Of a DNA stretch of 64,000 nt, positions 1-11,802 are shown piece by piece. Made by a program: the position numbers and the translations under genes. This stretch comes from Sphingobium xenophagum NBRC 107872 (GTDB lineage Bacteria > Pseudomonadota > Alphaproteobacteria > Sphingomonadales > Sphingomonadaceae). Every line of letters starts with the position of its first letter. The stretch's first letter is position 1. The notes under the pieces are model-generated. The model made no database searches. It was not told the origin of the DNA and saw nothing but the letters and a program-made list of their open reading frames with translations. The stretch covers positions 24,402-88,401 of the forward strand of contig NZ_BARE01000023.1 of assembly GCF_000367345.1 (NCBI RefSeq), written 5' to 3'.

Positions 1-805
1 GCACGGGCTGGGTGCCGGGCAGGCCCGCCTCTATGATCGCATCCAGTACGCGCAGGTCGATCGCATGGCCAGTCACCTTGCCGCGCAAATGGCCGATGTC
101 GAGCGGCCCATCCATCGTGCCGTCGATGGTCATGCCCACGGCCTCACCGGCAATCTCCGCCTTGAACGGCCAGCGTGCACCCGCCTTCTGCCCCACGATC
201 GGCGCGCCGCTGGCGGTCACCCTAACCGGATGGCCGCGGACATCGCCCGTGCCCGACAGGCGTAATCCGCTGGCGTCGACCGTCAGCGCCGCGTCGACCG
301 ATCGACCGCGCTTGTCGTCGTGATAGGCGATCCGGCTGTCGCTGACCGTCAGGCTGCGCAGGGCAGGGCGCTGCCCCTTGTCGTCACTCGCGCGGCTGCG
401 CTCGCCGCTCCAGCTTTCGCGTCCGTCGGCGGCGCGATAGAAGGACAGGCGCGCATGCGCCAGGTCCAGCCGTTCCAGCACCGGCCCGCCGGTCAGCAGC
501 GCCAGCGCGGAAAAGCCGACCCGCGCCTCGCCAACCCGCGCCAGATCGGCGTTGCCCGGCGCCCAGTGGGGCTGCGGCACCCTTATGTCGGTCAGGCGCA
601 CGACCGGGTGAAAGGACAGGCTGTCCTCGCGCACCATGGAGCCGATCGTGACCCGCTTGCCGATCCGGTCCGACAGGCGATCCTCGATCCGGCCCTTGAA
701 CATGCCCCATGGAAATGCCGCCAGCAGCAGGATCAGCAGCCCGATCAGGACAAGCAGCCCGACGCCAATGCGGACGGCCCATCGCGATCCTGCTTTCATC
801 CCCAC
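1..805 (-). CDS. AsmA family protein, 3' end outside window
   Basis: N-terminal part (about 266 codons) of an AsmA-like protein, a large family of inner-membrane-anchored periplasmic proteins linked to envelope lipid homeostasis. The reading begins with a short basic stretch and one hydrophobic segment (VGLLVLIGLLILLLAAFPWG), followed by the typical AsmA start of a periplasmic domain (a GRIEDRLSDRIGKRVTIGS-like segment, then LTDIRVPQPHWAP). A GTG at 805 lies 9 bases after GGAGG and is the preferred start; an in-frame ATG at 799 is the alternative. The gene runs off the left edge, so its length is unknown. It reads away from the dehydrogenase gene to its right. The family call rests on the N-terminal anchor and motif only. 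Confidence 0.75.
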   Translation of the reverse strand, partial: MGMKAGSRWAVRIGVGLLVLIGLLILLLAAFPWGMFKGRIEDRLSDRIGKRVTIGSMVREDSLSFHPVVRLTDIRVPQPHWAPGNADLARVGEARVGFSALALLTGGPVLERLDLAHARLSFYRAADGRESWSGERSRASDDKGQRPALRSLTVSDSRIAYHDDKRGRSVDAALTVDASGLRLSGTGDVRGHPVRVTASGAPIVGQKAGARWPFKAEIAGEAVGMTIDGTMDGPLDIGHLRGKVTGHAIDLRVLDAIIEAGLPGTQPV

Positions 806-870
806 GGCGCACCCCCTCCTGCAACGGCCTCATCGCCGTGCCGCGCTCAACGCACGACTCGCCGCAGGGT

Positions 871-1812
871 TCAGAGGCGAATGGGGGAGGGGAGCGGCTC
901 GCCTGCGAAGTGGGCGGACAGATTGGCGATCAGCATCTGCGCCATTCGCCCTACCGCCTCGTGCGTCGCCCCGCCGGTGTGCGGGGTCAGCACCACATTG
1001 GGCACATCCACCCAGCGCGCGGGGTCGGTCGGTTCGGGGTCGAACACGTCGATCGCGGCTCCCCCCAGATCCCCCGATTTCAGCGCAGCGATCAGCGCTG
1101 TTTCATCCACCAACTGCCCGCGCGCGACATTGACCAGCAGCCCGTCCGGCCCCAGCGCATCCATGATCGCCCTGGAGATCATGCCCCGATTGCTTTCGTC
1201 CGCGCGCGCCGCGACCAGCAATATGTCGCTCTGCTGCGCCAGCGCCTCCAGACTGTCGGTGCGGGGCCAGGGGAGGGCAGGCTTGTCGCGCGGCCCCCAC
1301 CAGTTCACCTGCATCCGCATCGCCTGCGCCCGCTCCGCCACTGCAATGCCGATCGACCCCATGCCGATAATCCCCAGCCGCGCCCCGCTCATCGACCGGG
1401 TGCGCGTCTTGGCCTCGATCGTCCACAATCCTGCCCGCAAATGCCGGTCGCCACCCACGATCCAGCGACGATGGGCGATCATCAGCCCGATCGCATGGTC
1501 CGCCACATCCTGCGCATTGGCGTCGCCCGCATGGGTGACCGCAATGCCCCTCGCCTTGGCCAGCGCCAGATCCACCCCGTCATAGCCCACGGTGAAGCAG
1601 GCGATCAGCGACAGGCGCGGCATCGCGTCGATCAGCGATCGGTCCAGCGCGAATTCGCCTGCCCATATCACCGCATCGACGCGCGCCAGTTGCGTGGCGT
1701 CGGGCTTTTCCCACAGGGCGATGACGTCATGATCGCTTGCCAGCAGCGGCAGCAAGGGGGCCAGCAAGGGCTGGCCCACCAACAGAAGCGGTCGATCCAC
1801 CTTGTCGCCCAT
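871..1812 (-). CDS. D-isomer-specific 2-hydroxyacid dehydrogenase
   Basis: NAD(P)-dependent oxidoreductase of the D-2-hydroxyacid dehydrogenase family (glyoxylate/hydroxypyruvate reductase-like), 313 aa. Visible: the Rossmann dinucleotide motif IIGMGSIG in the middle, the substrate-binding Arg in NVARGQLVDE, the catalytic Glu in DVFDPEPT and the catalytic His in LTPHTGG. This is the full catalytic set, so an active enzyme is expected; the substrate cannot be read from sequence. The ATG at 1812 directly follows the stop of the upstream PLP-enzyme gene (TGA-G-ATG), so the two are probably translated from one mRNA. An in-frame start 10 codons further upstream would overlap that gene and is less likely. 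Confidence 0.9.
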   Translation of the reverse strand: MGDKVDRPLLLVGQPLLAPLLPLLASDHDVIALWEKPDATQLARVDAVIWAGEFALDRSLIDAMPRLSLIACFTVGYDGVDLALAKARGIAVTHAGDANAQDVADHAIGLMIAHRRWIVGGDRHLRAGLWTIEAKTRTRSMSGARLGIIGMGSIGIAVAERAQAMRMQVNWWGPRDKPALPWPRTDSLEALAQQSDILLVAARADESNRGMISRAIMDALGPDGLLVNVARGQLVDETALIAALKSGDLGGAAIDVFDPEPTDPARWVDVPNVVLTPHTGGATHEAVGRMAQMLIANLSAHFAGEPLPSPIRL

Positions 1813-1813
1813 C

Positions 1814-3133
1814 TCAGCCGATCGCCCGCAACGCCTGGGCAAAATCGGCGATCAGATCATCGGCATCCTCGCAGCCGATCGAGATACGGACCATATTGTC
1901 GCCAATCTCCAAAGCCGCCTTGCGCGCGGCCGGCACCGACAAATGGGTCATCGCGGCGGGATGGCTCGCCAGCGTCTCGGTCCCGCCCAGGCTCACGGCC
2001 AGCTTGGCGATCTTGAGTGCGTCGAGAAAGGCGAACGCCTCCGCTTCGCCACCTTTCAGGTAAAGCGAGAAGGTCGATCCCGCCCCGCTGCAATGGCGGG
2101 CATAAATATCGCGCTGCCGTTCGCTTTCGGGAAAGCCCAGATAGACGATCTTCTCCACCTGCGGCTGGTCCTTCAGCCAGGCGCACACCTTGGCGGCATT
2201 TTCGCCCGCCCGGCTCATCCGCAATTCCAGCGTTTCCAGCGACCGCAACAGCATCCAGGCGCTATGCGGGTCCAGAATCGTGCCGATCGTATTGCGCATC
2301 AGCCGGATGGTGGTGATCAGCGCGTTGGACCCCAGCACCCCGCCCGCGACCAGGTCGCTATGCCCGCCGGCATATTTGGTCAGGCTGTAAATCACCAGAT
2401 CCGCGCCATGGGCCAGCGGTTTCAGCCATAACGGCCCCAGAAATGTATTGTCGATCGCGATCGGCGGCACATGCGCTTCGCCGTCGAACAGGAAGTTGCG
2501 CCGCGCGACAACCGCTTCGATGTCGACCAGTACGTTGGTCGGATTGGCCGGGCTTTCCAGATAGATAAGCGCGACGCGGCCAAGCCCCTTGGCCTTTTCG
2601 ATCACTGCGCCAATCTCTTCCTCGGTCGCGCCAGCGGGAAAATCGAGCCACTGTATGCCGAACTTGCCCAATATCCGCCCGATCAGCGATTCGGTCGCGG
2701 CATAGAGCGGCGCAGAATGGACGATCACGTCGCCGGGCTGCACCATCGCCAGCAGGGTGGTGGCGATGGCCGACATGCCGCTGGAAAAGAGCAGGGCGTC
2801 CTCCGCTTCCTCCCATACCGACAGGCGGTCTTCGGCGATTTCCTGATTGGGACCATTGAAGCGCGAATAGACTAGGCCGTCCGATCCGCCCGGCCGGATG
2901 CCCGTCACCCCCTCGAAATGCCGCTTGCCCGCCGCCGCGCTCTCGAACGCGAAAGTGGAAGTAAGGAAAATCGGTGGCTTGAGCGACCCTTCCGACAAAG
3001 TGGGGTCATAACCATGGCCCATCATAAGCGTCGCGGGTTTCAGCGGACGCCCGTCAATCTCCATGATCGGCGGCTTGGGACGGCGGCGGTTGGGTTCGAC
3101 CCCGCTAAGGTCGGCTTCGGTTTCGCCCGGCAT
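1814..3133 (-). CDS. Cystathionine gamma-synthase family PLP enzyme
   Basis: Cys/Met metabolism PLP-dependent enzyme (trans-sulfuration family), 439 aa. The PLP-binding Lys is K253 in IYSLTKYAGGHSD; the substrate-side motifs YSRFNGPNQ and LFSSGMSAI are also present. The family includes cystathionine gamma-synthase, methionine gamma-lyase and O-acetylhomoserine sulfhydrylases; the exact reaction is not resolved here. The first ATG is preceded by AGGAG at good spacing. It is the first gene of a likely two-gene unit with the downstream 2-hydroxyacid dehydrogenase, which would fit disposal of 2-oxoacids from a lyase reaction (inference). Confidence 0.88.
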   Translation of the reverse strand: MPGETEADLSGVEPNRRRPKPPIMEIDGRPLKPATLMMGHGYDPTLSEGSLKPPIFLTSTFAFESAAAGKRHFEGVTGIRPGGSDGLVYSRFNGPNQEIAEDRLSVWEEAEDALLFSSGMSAIATTLLAMVQPGDVIVHSAPLYAATESLIGRILGKFGIQWLDFPAGATEEEIGAVIEKAKGLGRVALIYLESPANPTNVLVDIEAVVARRNFLFDGEAHVPPIAIDNTFLGPLWLKPLAHGADLVIYSLTKYAGGHSDLVAGGVLGSNALITTIRLMRNTIGTILDPHSAWMLLRSLETLELRMSRAGENAAKVCAWLKDQPQVEKIVYLGFPESERQRDIYARHCSGAGSTFSLYLKGGEAEAFAFLDALKIAKLAVSLGGTETLASHPAAMTHLSVPAARKAALEIGDNMVRISIGCEDADDLIADFAQALRAIG

Positions 3134-3318
3134 ATATATCTCCTGCTTGATACGGCGTCTGTTGCGCCGTTCCTGATGGCATGATGATAACGCAGGGATG
3201 GGGCGGAGGGCCAGAGGCGTGCGTAAGAATATTTCGCCCGATGGTATTTTAGTTACCGGACTTGCGCGACTTGGACGAAGGCGGTGACACCGGGCCAGCG
3301 CCTCCCTACATCGCTGTC

Positions 3319-5727
3319 ATGGACATCCTCCCCCCGGTGCTGGAGCAATGGTTCGCCGCGCGCGACTGGACCCCGCGCGTCCATCAGCGCGCCATGCTCG
3401 CCGCCGCGCGCCGGGGCGATCATGCGCTGCTCGTCGCCCCCACCGGGGCGGGCAAGACGCTGGCCGGATTCCTGCCGACGCTCACTGACCTCATCGAACA
3501 GCCGACCGATCGGCTGCACACCCTCTATGTCTCCCCGCTCAAGGCGCTGGCGGTCGATGTCCGCCGCAATCTCATGACCCCGATCGAGGAGATGGCGCTG
3601 CCGATCCGCGTCGAAACCCGCACCGGCGACACGCCATCGGACCGCAAGGCGCGCCAGCGGATCAAGCCGCCGCACATATTGCTCACCACGCCCGAATCGC
3701 TCTCGCTGTTGCTCAGCTATCCCGATGCGGCGCTGATGTTCGCGGATCTGCAAACGGTGATCGTCGACGAAGTCCATGCCTTTGCCACGCAAAAGCGCGG
3801 CGACCTGCTCAGCCTGTCGATGGCGCGGCTCCAGACGATCAATCCCGGCCTGCGCCGCGTCGCCCTGTCCGCGACCGTCGCGGATGTCGACGCCTACCGG
3901 GCCTGGCTCGCGCCCGATGGCGATATCGACACGGTCGCCACGGTGCTGGGCGAAGCCGGCGCGGAGCCGAACGTCACCATCCTCATCCCCCAAGGGCGCG
4001 TACCCTGGTCGGGCCATTCGGGCAAATATGCGGCCAGTCAGGTCATGGCGGAAATCGCCGCGCACCAGACGACCTTGGTATTCTGCAACACGCGCGGCCT
4101 GGCCGAACTCATCTTTCAGGAATTATGGTCGGCGAACGACGCCAATCTGCCCATCGCCATCCACCATGGCAGCCTGTCGATCGAGGCGCGGCGCAAGGTG
4201 GAAAGCGCCATGGCCGACGGCAAGCTGCGCGCGCTTGTCGCCACCGCCTCGCTCGACCTTGGCGTCGACTGGGGCAATGTCGACTGCGTGATCCAGATGG
4301 GTGCGCCCAAAGGCTCCTCCCGCCTGCTGCAACGCATCGGCCGCGCCAACCACCGGCTCGATCAGGCGAGCGAAGCCATCCTGATTCCCGGCAACCGCTT
4401 TGAATATCTCGAAGCCCGCGCGGCCCTCGACGCTGTAGAAGCGGGCGAGCGCGACGCCGATGATTTTCGCGCGGGCAGCCTCGACGTGCTGGCCCAGCAT
4501 GTCATGGGTCTCGCCTGCGCCGGGCCGTTCCGTGAAGAGGAGATGCTGGCCGAAATCCAGTCCGCAACGCCCTATAGCGCATTGACGCCCGACGCCTTCG
4601 CCTCCGTCCTCCATTTCATCGAAGGCGGCGGCTACGCCCTGCGCGCCTATGACCGGTTCAAGCGGCTGACGCACGATCCTGATGGCAGCTGGCGCGTGTC
4701 CCATCCCCGTTTCATCCAGCAGCATCGCCTGAATGCCGGCATCATCGTCGATCAGCCAGCGCTCGCCGTCCGTTTCGCCAATGGTCGCAAGCTTGGCACG
4801 GTGGAGGAGGGGTTCGCCGCCCAGCTTACCCCCGGCGACAGCTTCTTCTTTTCCGGCATGGCGCTGGAAGTCGTCAGGATGGACACCAGCGACCTGATCG
4901 TGCGGGCGACCTCCAAACAGGCCCGCATCCCCAGTTGGGGCGGCACCCGCATGGCCATGTCCACGCGCCTTGCCGAAAGGGTCCGCACGTTTCTGGCGCA
5001 GCCCGATCAATGGCACCGCTTCCCGCCGGACGTGCGCGAATGGCTCGACATGCAGAAACTGCGCTCCGTCCTGCCGCAACCGGGTCAGCTGCTCATCGAA
5101 ACCTTCCCGCACGAAGGGCGTCATTATCTGCTCTGCTACAGTTTCGAAGGCTGGAATGCCCATCAGTCGCTGGGCATGTTGCTGACCCGGCGGATGGATG
5201 CTCAGGGGCTGATGCCGCTGGGCTTCGTTTCCAATGACTATGCGCTGGCCATCTATGGCCTGAAGCCGGTCACTGATCCCAAAAGCCTGTTTTCCGCCGA
5301 CATTCTCGACCATGAATTTATCGACTGGGTCGAACAGTCGAGCTTGCTCAAGCGCGCCTTCCGCGACGTCGCCGTCATATCCGGCCTGATCGAGCGGCAG
5401 CATCCGGGCAAGCGCAAGACCGGGCGGCAAGTCACCTTTTCGACCGACCTTATCTACGACGTGCTGCGCAAATATCAGCCCGACCATCTGCTGCTGAAGG
5501 CCGCCTGGGCCGATGCGCGCGCGCGCATGACCGATGTGGGGCGGCTGGGCGACCTGATCGACCGTGCCGCCACGACCATGCTGCATGTCAGCCTTGACCG
5601 GGTCAGCCCGCTCGCCGTCCCGGTCCTGATCCTCATCGGTCGCGAGCAGGTCGCGCAAAGCGCGGCTGAGGACGCGCTGCTGATGGAGGCGGAGGCGCTG
5701 GTCAATACAGCCATGCGCGCGGATTAG
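3319..5727 (+). CDS. Ligase-associated DNA DEXH-box helicase (Lhr-like)
   Basis: Superfamily 2 DNA helicase of the Lhr/ligase-associated group, 802 aa from the ATG at 3319. Walker A (APTGAGKT, near residue 41), DEVH box (near residue 150), the SALSATVAD-type motif III and the C-terminal helicase motif QRIGRANHR are all seen, followed by the long Lhr-type C-terminal region. In many alphaproteobacteria this helicase is paired with an ATP-dependent DNA ligase and a metallophosphoesterase for DNA repair; neither partner lies next to it here. A TTG 19 codons upstream is in frame, but the encoded extension is unlike the family, so MDILPPVLEQW is taken as the N-terminus. Its 3' end overlaps the convergent lipoprotein gene by 4 bases. 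Confidence 0.9.
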   Translation: MDILPPVLEQWFAARDWTPRVHQRAMLAAARRGDHALLVAPTGAGKTLAGFLPTLTDLIEQPTDRLHTLYVSPLKALAVDVRRNLMTPIEEMALPIRVETRTGDTPSDRKARQRIKPPHILLTTPESLSLLLSYPDAALMFADLQTVIVDEVHAFATQKRGDLLSLSMARLQTINPGLRRVALSATVADVDAYRAWLAPDGDIDTVATVLGEAGAEPNVTILIPQGRVPWSGHSGKYAASQVMAEIAAHQTTLVFCNTRGLAELIFQELWSANDANLPIAIHHGSLSIEARRKVESAMADGKLRALVATASLDLGVDWGNVDCVIQMGAPKGSSRLLQRIGRANHRLDQASEAILIPGNRFEYLEARAALDAVEAGERDADDFRAGSLDVLAQHVMGLACAGPFREEEMLAEIQSATPYSALTPDAFASVLHFIEGGGYALRAYDRFKRLTHDPDGSWRVSHPRFIQQHRLNAGIIVDQPALAVRFANGRKLGTVEEGFAAQLTPGDSFFFSGMALEVVRMDTSDLIVRATSKQARIPSWGGTRMAMSTRLAERVRTFLAQPDQWHRFPPDVREWLDMQKLRSVLPQPGQLLIETFPHEGRHYLLCYSFEGWNAHQSLGMLLTRRMDAQGLMPLGFVSNDYALAIYGLKPVTDPKSLFSADILDHEFIDWVEQSSLLKRAFRDVAVISGLIERQHPGKRKTGRQVTFSTDLIYDVLRKYQPDHLLLKAAWADARARMTDVGRLGDLIDRAATTMLHVSLDRVSPLAVPVLILIGREQVAQSAAEDALLMEAEALVNTAMRAD

Positions 5728-6260
5728 CCGGGCGGGCTGTCGCCTGTGTCCCGCTCACCCCCGCAGCCCTTCAGCACGCCATCGGCAAAGGCCACCGCCA
5801 CCCGGTCTGACCATAGCGCGTCGCTCATGCCGTCGCTGCACGGCCCCTGGCTGATCGTCATGGCGAAGCCGTCGCCGACGTAGCGGATCGTCCGCTTCTC
5901 GCGCGCGCGCGCCACCGCAAATTGCACGGCCCCCTGATCGGGTCGTTCGAGCGTCGCGACCGTCCCGCGCACCGTCACGGCCCAGAACGGCTCGGTGCCG
6001 ATGGCGCGATAATCGGGCTGCGGCTGCGCTTTCACCGGGGGTGCTTTTGGGGGTGCCAGCGTTTCACGTGAAACAGGAAAGCGATTATTTTTCAGATTCT
6101 TGGGCGGCGAAACAGGCGCGGCGACATTCTCCGGCGGCGCGCTGTTCACCACCACCGGCACCGTCTGCATGACCGACGCTGCATCATTGTTCGGCTTACT
6201 GTCGCAGCCAGCCAGCCCCGCGCCCATCGCCACGAGGCCAGCCAGCCGCAGCCCGATCAT
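5724..6260 (-). CDS. COG3650-like lipoprotein
   Basis: Predicted outer- or inner-membrane lipoprotein of 178 aa. It starts with a signal peptide ending in a lipobox (MGAGLAGC), so the mature protein would begin with a lipidated Cys near residue 19. A Pro/Ala-rich linker is followed by a conserved domain beginning YRAIGTEPFWAV and containing a Cys pair (GPCSD and KGCGG), as in small COG3650 lipoproteins of unknown function. ATG lies 2 bases after the gyrB stop, so it is probably cotranscribed with gyrB. No molecular role can be assigned. Confidence 0.75.
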   Translation of the reverse strand: MIGLRLAGLVAMGAGLAGCDSKPNNDAASVMQTVPVVVNSAPPENVAAPVSPPKNLKNNRFPVSRETLAPPKAPPVKAQPQPDYRAIGTEPFWAVTVRGTVATLERPDQGAVQFAVARAREKRTIRYVGDGFAMTISQGPCSDGMSDALWSDRVAVAFADGVLKGCGGERDTGDSPPG

Positions 6261-6262
6261 GT

Positions 6263-8782
<2,520 letters not shown>

Positions 8783-8838
8783 CTAAAGCGAAACATGGTG
8801 CCTTTCCCCGCACGCCAGACCAGTCTATCCCCTGTGCC

Positions 8839-9321
8839 ATGACGCGCGCCATCGCCCTGATTTTTCTGCTCGCCGCCTGTTCCGACAGCCGCGAGGTGCT
8901 GGACGAATTGCCCAACAGTTCGCTGGCGGGCGCACCGCGCGCCGACGTGTCGGAAAGCCGCATGGACGCGCCGGTCGCACGCGCCGTGACGATTGGGGAG
9001 GATGGCCCGCGCCTCGACGCCTGCGGCGGCATGGGACAGGTGCTGCGCACCGGGGCAGGGGGGCAGCCGCTGCGCGCCGCCCCCTTTGGCGATGCGAAGG
9101 TGCTGGCCACCCTCAACGAAGGCGATCGCGCCTATATCTGCACCCGCAGCCTCGACCAGAAATGGCTGGGCGTCGTGCTGGCACCGCCGCCTGCCGCCGA
9201 CAATGGCGCGCAAGCCCCCGATTGCGGCGTTTCCTCCCCCGTCGATCGCAAACAGCCCTATGACGGCCCCTGCGTCAGCGGCTGGGTCGCCAGCGCCTAT
9301 GTCCGGCTGATCGCCGGTTAA
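8839..9321 (+). CDS. SH3-like lipoprotein
   Basis: Predicted 160-aa lipoprotein. A very short signal peptide ends in LLAAC, so lipidation near residue 12 is expected. The C-terminal half (from DACGGMGQVLRT to VASAYVRLIAG) has the spacing of a bacterial SH3-like domain of the kind found in cell-wall or envelope proteins; this is an inference from pattern. It is divergent from gyrB, with about 80 bases between starts. Function unknown. Confidence 0.7.
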   Translation: MTRAIALIFLLAACSDSREVLDELPNSSLAGAPRADVSESRMDAPVARAVTIGEDGPRLDACGGMGQVLRTGAGGQPLRAAPFGDAKVLATLNEGDRAYICTRSLDQKWLGVVLAPPPAADNGAQAPDCGVSSPVDRKQPYDGPCVSGWVASAYVRLIAG

Positions 9322-9335
9322 GCGCTAGTGGACCA

Positions 9336-9842
9336 CTAGACCCCGCCCAGAAAGTCCATTTTCCCGATCGGCACACCCGCCTGGCGCAGCAGCGCATAGG
9401 CCATGGTCAGGTGGAAATAGAAATTGGGCAGGGAAAAGGTCAGCACATGGGACCGGCCGGTAAAGGGAATGTCGGCGCCCGGCACCTTCAACACCACATC
9501 GGCATCCTCGCGCCCGTCGATCCGGTCGCGCGGCACCGCTTCCAGCAGTGCGATCGTCTTGGCGATCCGCGCCTGCAACTCGGCAAATGTCTGTTCGGTG
9601 TCGGCCATCGCCACCGGCTCCAGCTCGCCCAGCCGCGTCACCGTACCCTTGGCGGTATCGCAGGCGAACTGCACCTGCGCGGTCAGCGGCTTCATGTCGG
9701 CGATCAATTGCGCGCCGGTCAGCGTCGCCGGGTCGATCCCCTTTTCGGCGGCAAAGGCAGAGCCTTTGTCGAGCAGCGCCGACAGCGCGTTCAGCCCGCG
9801 GATGAAGACGGGCACGGTCAGTTCATATAATTCGGTCGTCAT
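9336..9842 (-). CDS. DUF1993 domain-containing protein
   Basis: 168-aa protein of the DUF1993 family, small all-helical proteins of unknown function related by fold to DinB-like four-helix bundles. Recognised by the start TTELYELTVPVFIRGLNAL and the C-terminal LPNFYFHLTMAYALLRQAGVP(I)GK pattern. GAGAGGGGG precedes the ATG at 9842. It lies 14 bases downstream of the NHL-repeat gene and is probably cotranscribed with it. Confidence 0.85.
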   Translation of the reverse strand: MTTELYELTVPVFIRGLNALSALLDKGSAFAAEKGIDPATLTGAQLIADMKPLTAQVQFACDTAKGTVTRLGELEPVAMADTEQTFAELQARIAKTIALLEAVPRDRIDGREDADVVLKVPGADIPFTGRSHVLTFSLPNFYFHLTMAYALLRQAGVPIGKMDFLGGV

Positions 9843-9856
9843 GAAGCGTCCCCCTC

Positions 9857-11041
9857 TCACTGGATGCCGGTAAACACCAGCTTCTGCACGCGCCGGCCGG
9901 TATTGACCTCGGTTGCATAGATATTGCCCTCGCTGTCGGTATCAATGCTGTGCAGCCAGGTAAATTGTCCCGCCTGCCGTCCGACCCGGCCGATCGCGCC
10001 CAGCACGGCATGCGTCTTGCGCTCCAATATCCAGATGCGCCCGTTCATCATGTCCGCGACATAAAGATAGGTCTGGTCGGGATCGGGCGAAAAGGCGATG
10101 TCGGTGACTGTATGGGTGCCGCCCGTCTCGCCCGCGATCACCAGGTCGCGCACGAACGTCAGGTCGCCATCCTTGCCCCGCTTGAAGAGTTGCGCGCGAT
10201 TATTGTTGCGATCGCAGACATAGACATGCCCGTCCCTGGTCGGCACGACGCAATGGACGATGTCGGCGAAGGTCTGCGCCTTGGGATCGGCGATCTTGCT
10301 CGGGTCGACCGCATGGCTCTGGTCGAACGCGCCCTGCCGCGTCGGCGCGATCGGCGGCCTGGCATAGGCGCCCCATCGGCCCTTATAGCCATTGGTGCGC
10401 GCGTCATATCCGATCACTCGCCGGTTCACATAACCGTCCGAAATCAGCACCATGCCGTCGGAATGATTGACATCGGACGGGTTGCCCAACTGGTCCGTCG
10501 CATCATTGCCGCCGGTCTTGCCGCGCTGGCCGAACGCGCGGATGAAGGTGCCGTCGGCACGATAATTCAGCACGACATGATCGTCCTTGCCATTGCCGCC
10601 GAACCAGACCGTTCCCGCTGCATCGACGAAGATGCCATGCAGGCTGGCTGGCCACTGGTTGACGCCGCCGACGCTTGGCGCGCTGTCTGGCCCACCCCAA
10701 CCGCCCAGATAGCGCCCGTCGCTGGCAAAATGGACCACAGGTGGGGCTGGCTTGCAACAGACCGCGATCGGCGGGCTTTGCGCCAGGCCCGTGTCGGTCG
10801 CGGTCAGGCTGTGCGGGCGATGAACGACCCAGACCGAATCGTCGGGCGCGACCGCCACGCCGCTCACCTGGCCCAGCAGCAGGTCGGCGGGCATGGTCGG
10901 CCATGCCGCATCGACCTTGAACCGCGGCATTTTGGTGCCCGCCGGCGCGACCTGTTCAAAGGCCAGCGGGGCGAGCGCGCGCTCATCGGGCGTCGCTGCG
11001 GTCAGGGTCAGTAACAAGGCGGCGGCGAGGAGGGGGCGCAT
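9857..11041 (-). CDS. Secreted NHL-repeat beta-propeller protein
   Basis: 394-aa exported protein: signal peptide (MRPLLAAALLLTLTAATPDE) followed by repeated NHL/SMP-30-like blades such as GVAVAPDDSVWVVHRP, GIFVDAAGTVWFGGNG, DIAFSPDPDQTYLYVAD and SIDTDSEGNIYATEV. NHL propellers bind ligands or act as lyases such as peptidyl-alpha-hydroxyglycine lyase; nothing here fixes a substrate. The start is supported by a GGAG 8 bases upstream. Likely an operon with the DUF1993 gene downstream. Confidence 0.8.
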   Translation of the reverse strand: MRPLLAAALLLTLTAATPDERALAPLAFEQVAPAGTKMPRFKVDAAWPTMPADLLLGQVSGVAVAPDDSVWVVHRPHSLTATDTGLAQSPPIAVCCKPAPPVVHFASDGRYLGGWGGPDSAPSVGGVNQWPASLHGIFVDAAGTVWFGGNGKDDHVVLNYRADGTFIRAFGQRGKTGGNDATDQLGNPSDVNHSDGMVLISDGYVNRRVIGYDARTNGYKGRWGAYARPPIAPTRQGAFDQSHAVDPSKIADPKAQTFADIVHCVVPTRDGHVYVCDRNNNRAQLFKRGKDGDLTFVRDLVIAGETGGTHTVTDIAFSPDPDQTYLYVADMMNGRIWILERKTHAVLGAIGRVGRQAGQFTWLHSIDTDSEGNIYATEVNTGRRVQKLVFTGIQ

Positions 11042-11109
11042 CGGTCGGCTCCGCTATCAGGATGGGGCAGGCGGATCATGCCCGGATAGCCGCCCCGGTC
11101 AATCACTGT

Positions 11110-11712
11110 TCAGGCGATCGCTGCACGCGCCGACGCGTCTATGCGGAACCAGGGCAGGGCGTGGTGGACGATCCAGCCGATGCTCATGGCATAGAGGATG
11201 GTCCCGACGCCCACGGTCCCGCCCAACAGCCAGCCGATCGCCAGCACGCTGATCTCTATGCCGGTACGGACCCATTTGACTGGCCACCCGCTGCGGCGGC
11301 AAAATCCGGTCATCAACCCGTCGCGCGGCCCCGGCCCCAACCCCGCGCCGATATAGGCACCCCCGGCAATGCCGTTGAGCACGATGCCCGCAGCCAGCCA
11401 GGTCGCGCGCATCATATAGCCTTCCGGCACCGGCAGCAGCATCAGCGACAGGTCCACCGCCATGCCAATCACGATGATATTGGTCACCGTGCCGATGCCC
11501 GGCCGCTGGCGCAGCGGCCACCACAGCAACAGCACGATGGCGCCGACCAGATTGACCGTCATGCCGAAACTTAAGCCAAGCCGGGGCGCAATCCCCTGAT
11601 GCAGCACGTCCCAGGGATCGAGGCCCAGATTGGCGCGCAGCATCAGCGCCATCGAAAAACCATAGAGGCCAAGGCCCCAGAATAGCTGGAAAAGGCGGCG
11701 GTGCATCATCAT
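11110..11712 (-). CDS. YczE-type integral membrane protein
   Basis: 200-aa multi-pass membrane protein (about five hydrophobic segments) of the YczE/COG2364 family, recognised by GLYGFSMALMLRANLGLDPWDVLHQG near the N-terminus and GAGLGPGPRDGLMTG in the middle. The biochemical role of the family is unknown. It is divergent from a MocR-type regulator with only 90 bases between starts; the same pairing (yczE with a MocR regulator, YczR) is known in Gram-positive bacteria, which strengthens the call. Three ATG codons in a row make the exact start uncertain by two residues. Confidence 0.85.
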   Translation of the reverse strand: MMMHRRLFQLFWGLGLYGFSMALMLRANLGLDPWDVLHQGIAPRLGLSFGMTVNLVGAIVLLLWWPLRQRPGIGTVTNIIVIGMAVDLSLMLLPVPEGYMMRATWLAAGIVLNGIAGGAYIGAGLGPGPRDGLMTGFCRRSGWPVKWVRTGIEISVLAIGWLLGGTVGVGTILYAMSIGWIVHHALPWFRIDASARAAIA

Positions 11713-11730
11713 GGGCAGGCTTCTTCTTCA

Positions 11731-11790
11731 CAATTGGCCTTTTCCAAAAGGACCATTTCGACATAAATGGCCCTGACCATCGGCCAATTG
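11731..11790. promoter_or_regulatory. Divergent operator region, yczE-like / MocR
   Basis: The divergent intergenic region holds nested inverted repeats: CAATTGGCC (11731-11739) with GGCCAATTG (11782-11790), CCTTTT/AAAAGG (11738-11751) and CCATTT/AAATGG (11753-11770). MocR regulators usually bind repeats in such regions and control the divergent gene as well as themselves. The ATG at 11767 falls inside the operator, which supports the downstream ATG at 11803 as the true MocR start. The role is inferred. Confidence 0.55.
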
Positions 11791-11802
11791 GATCAGATCA
11801 TC

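Noticed and set aside
3134..3318. SAM-type riboswitch upstream of the trans-sulfuration gene
   Set aside because: Only a simple hairpin (ACGGCG/CGCCGT) was seen; no conserved aptamer core could be matched.
11767..11802. ATG at 11767 as MocR start
   Set aside because: It lies inside the inverted-repeat operator; the ATG at 11803 gives the usual family N-terminus.
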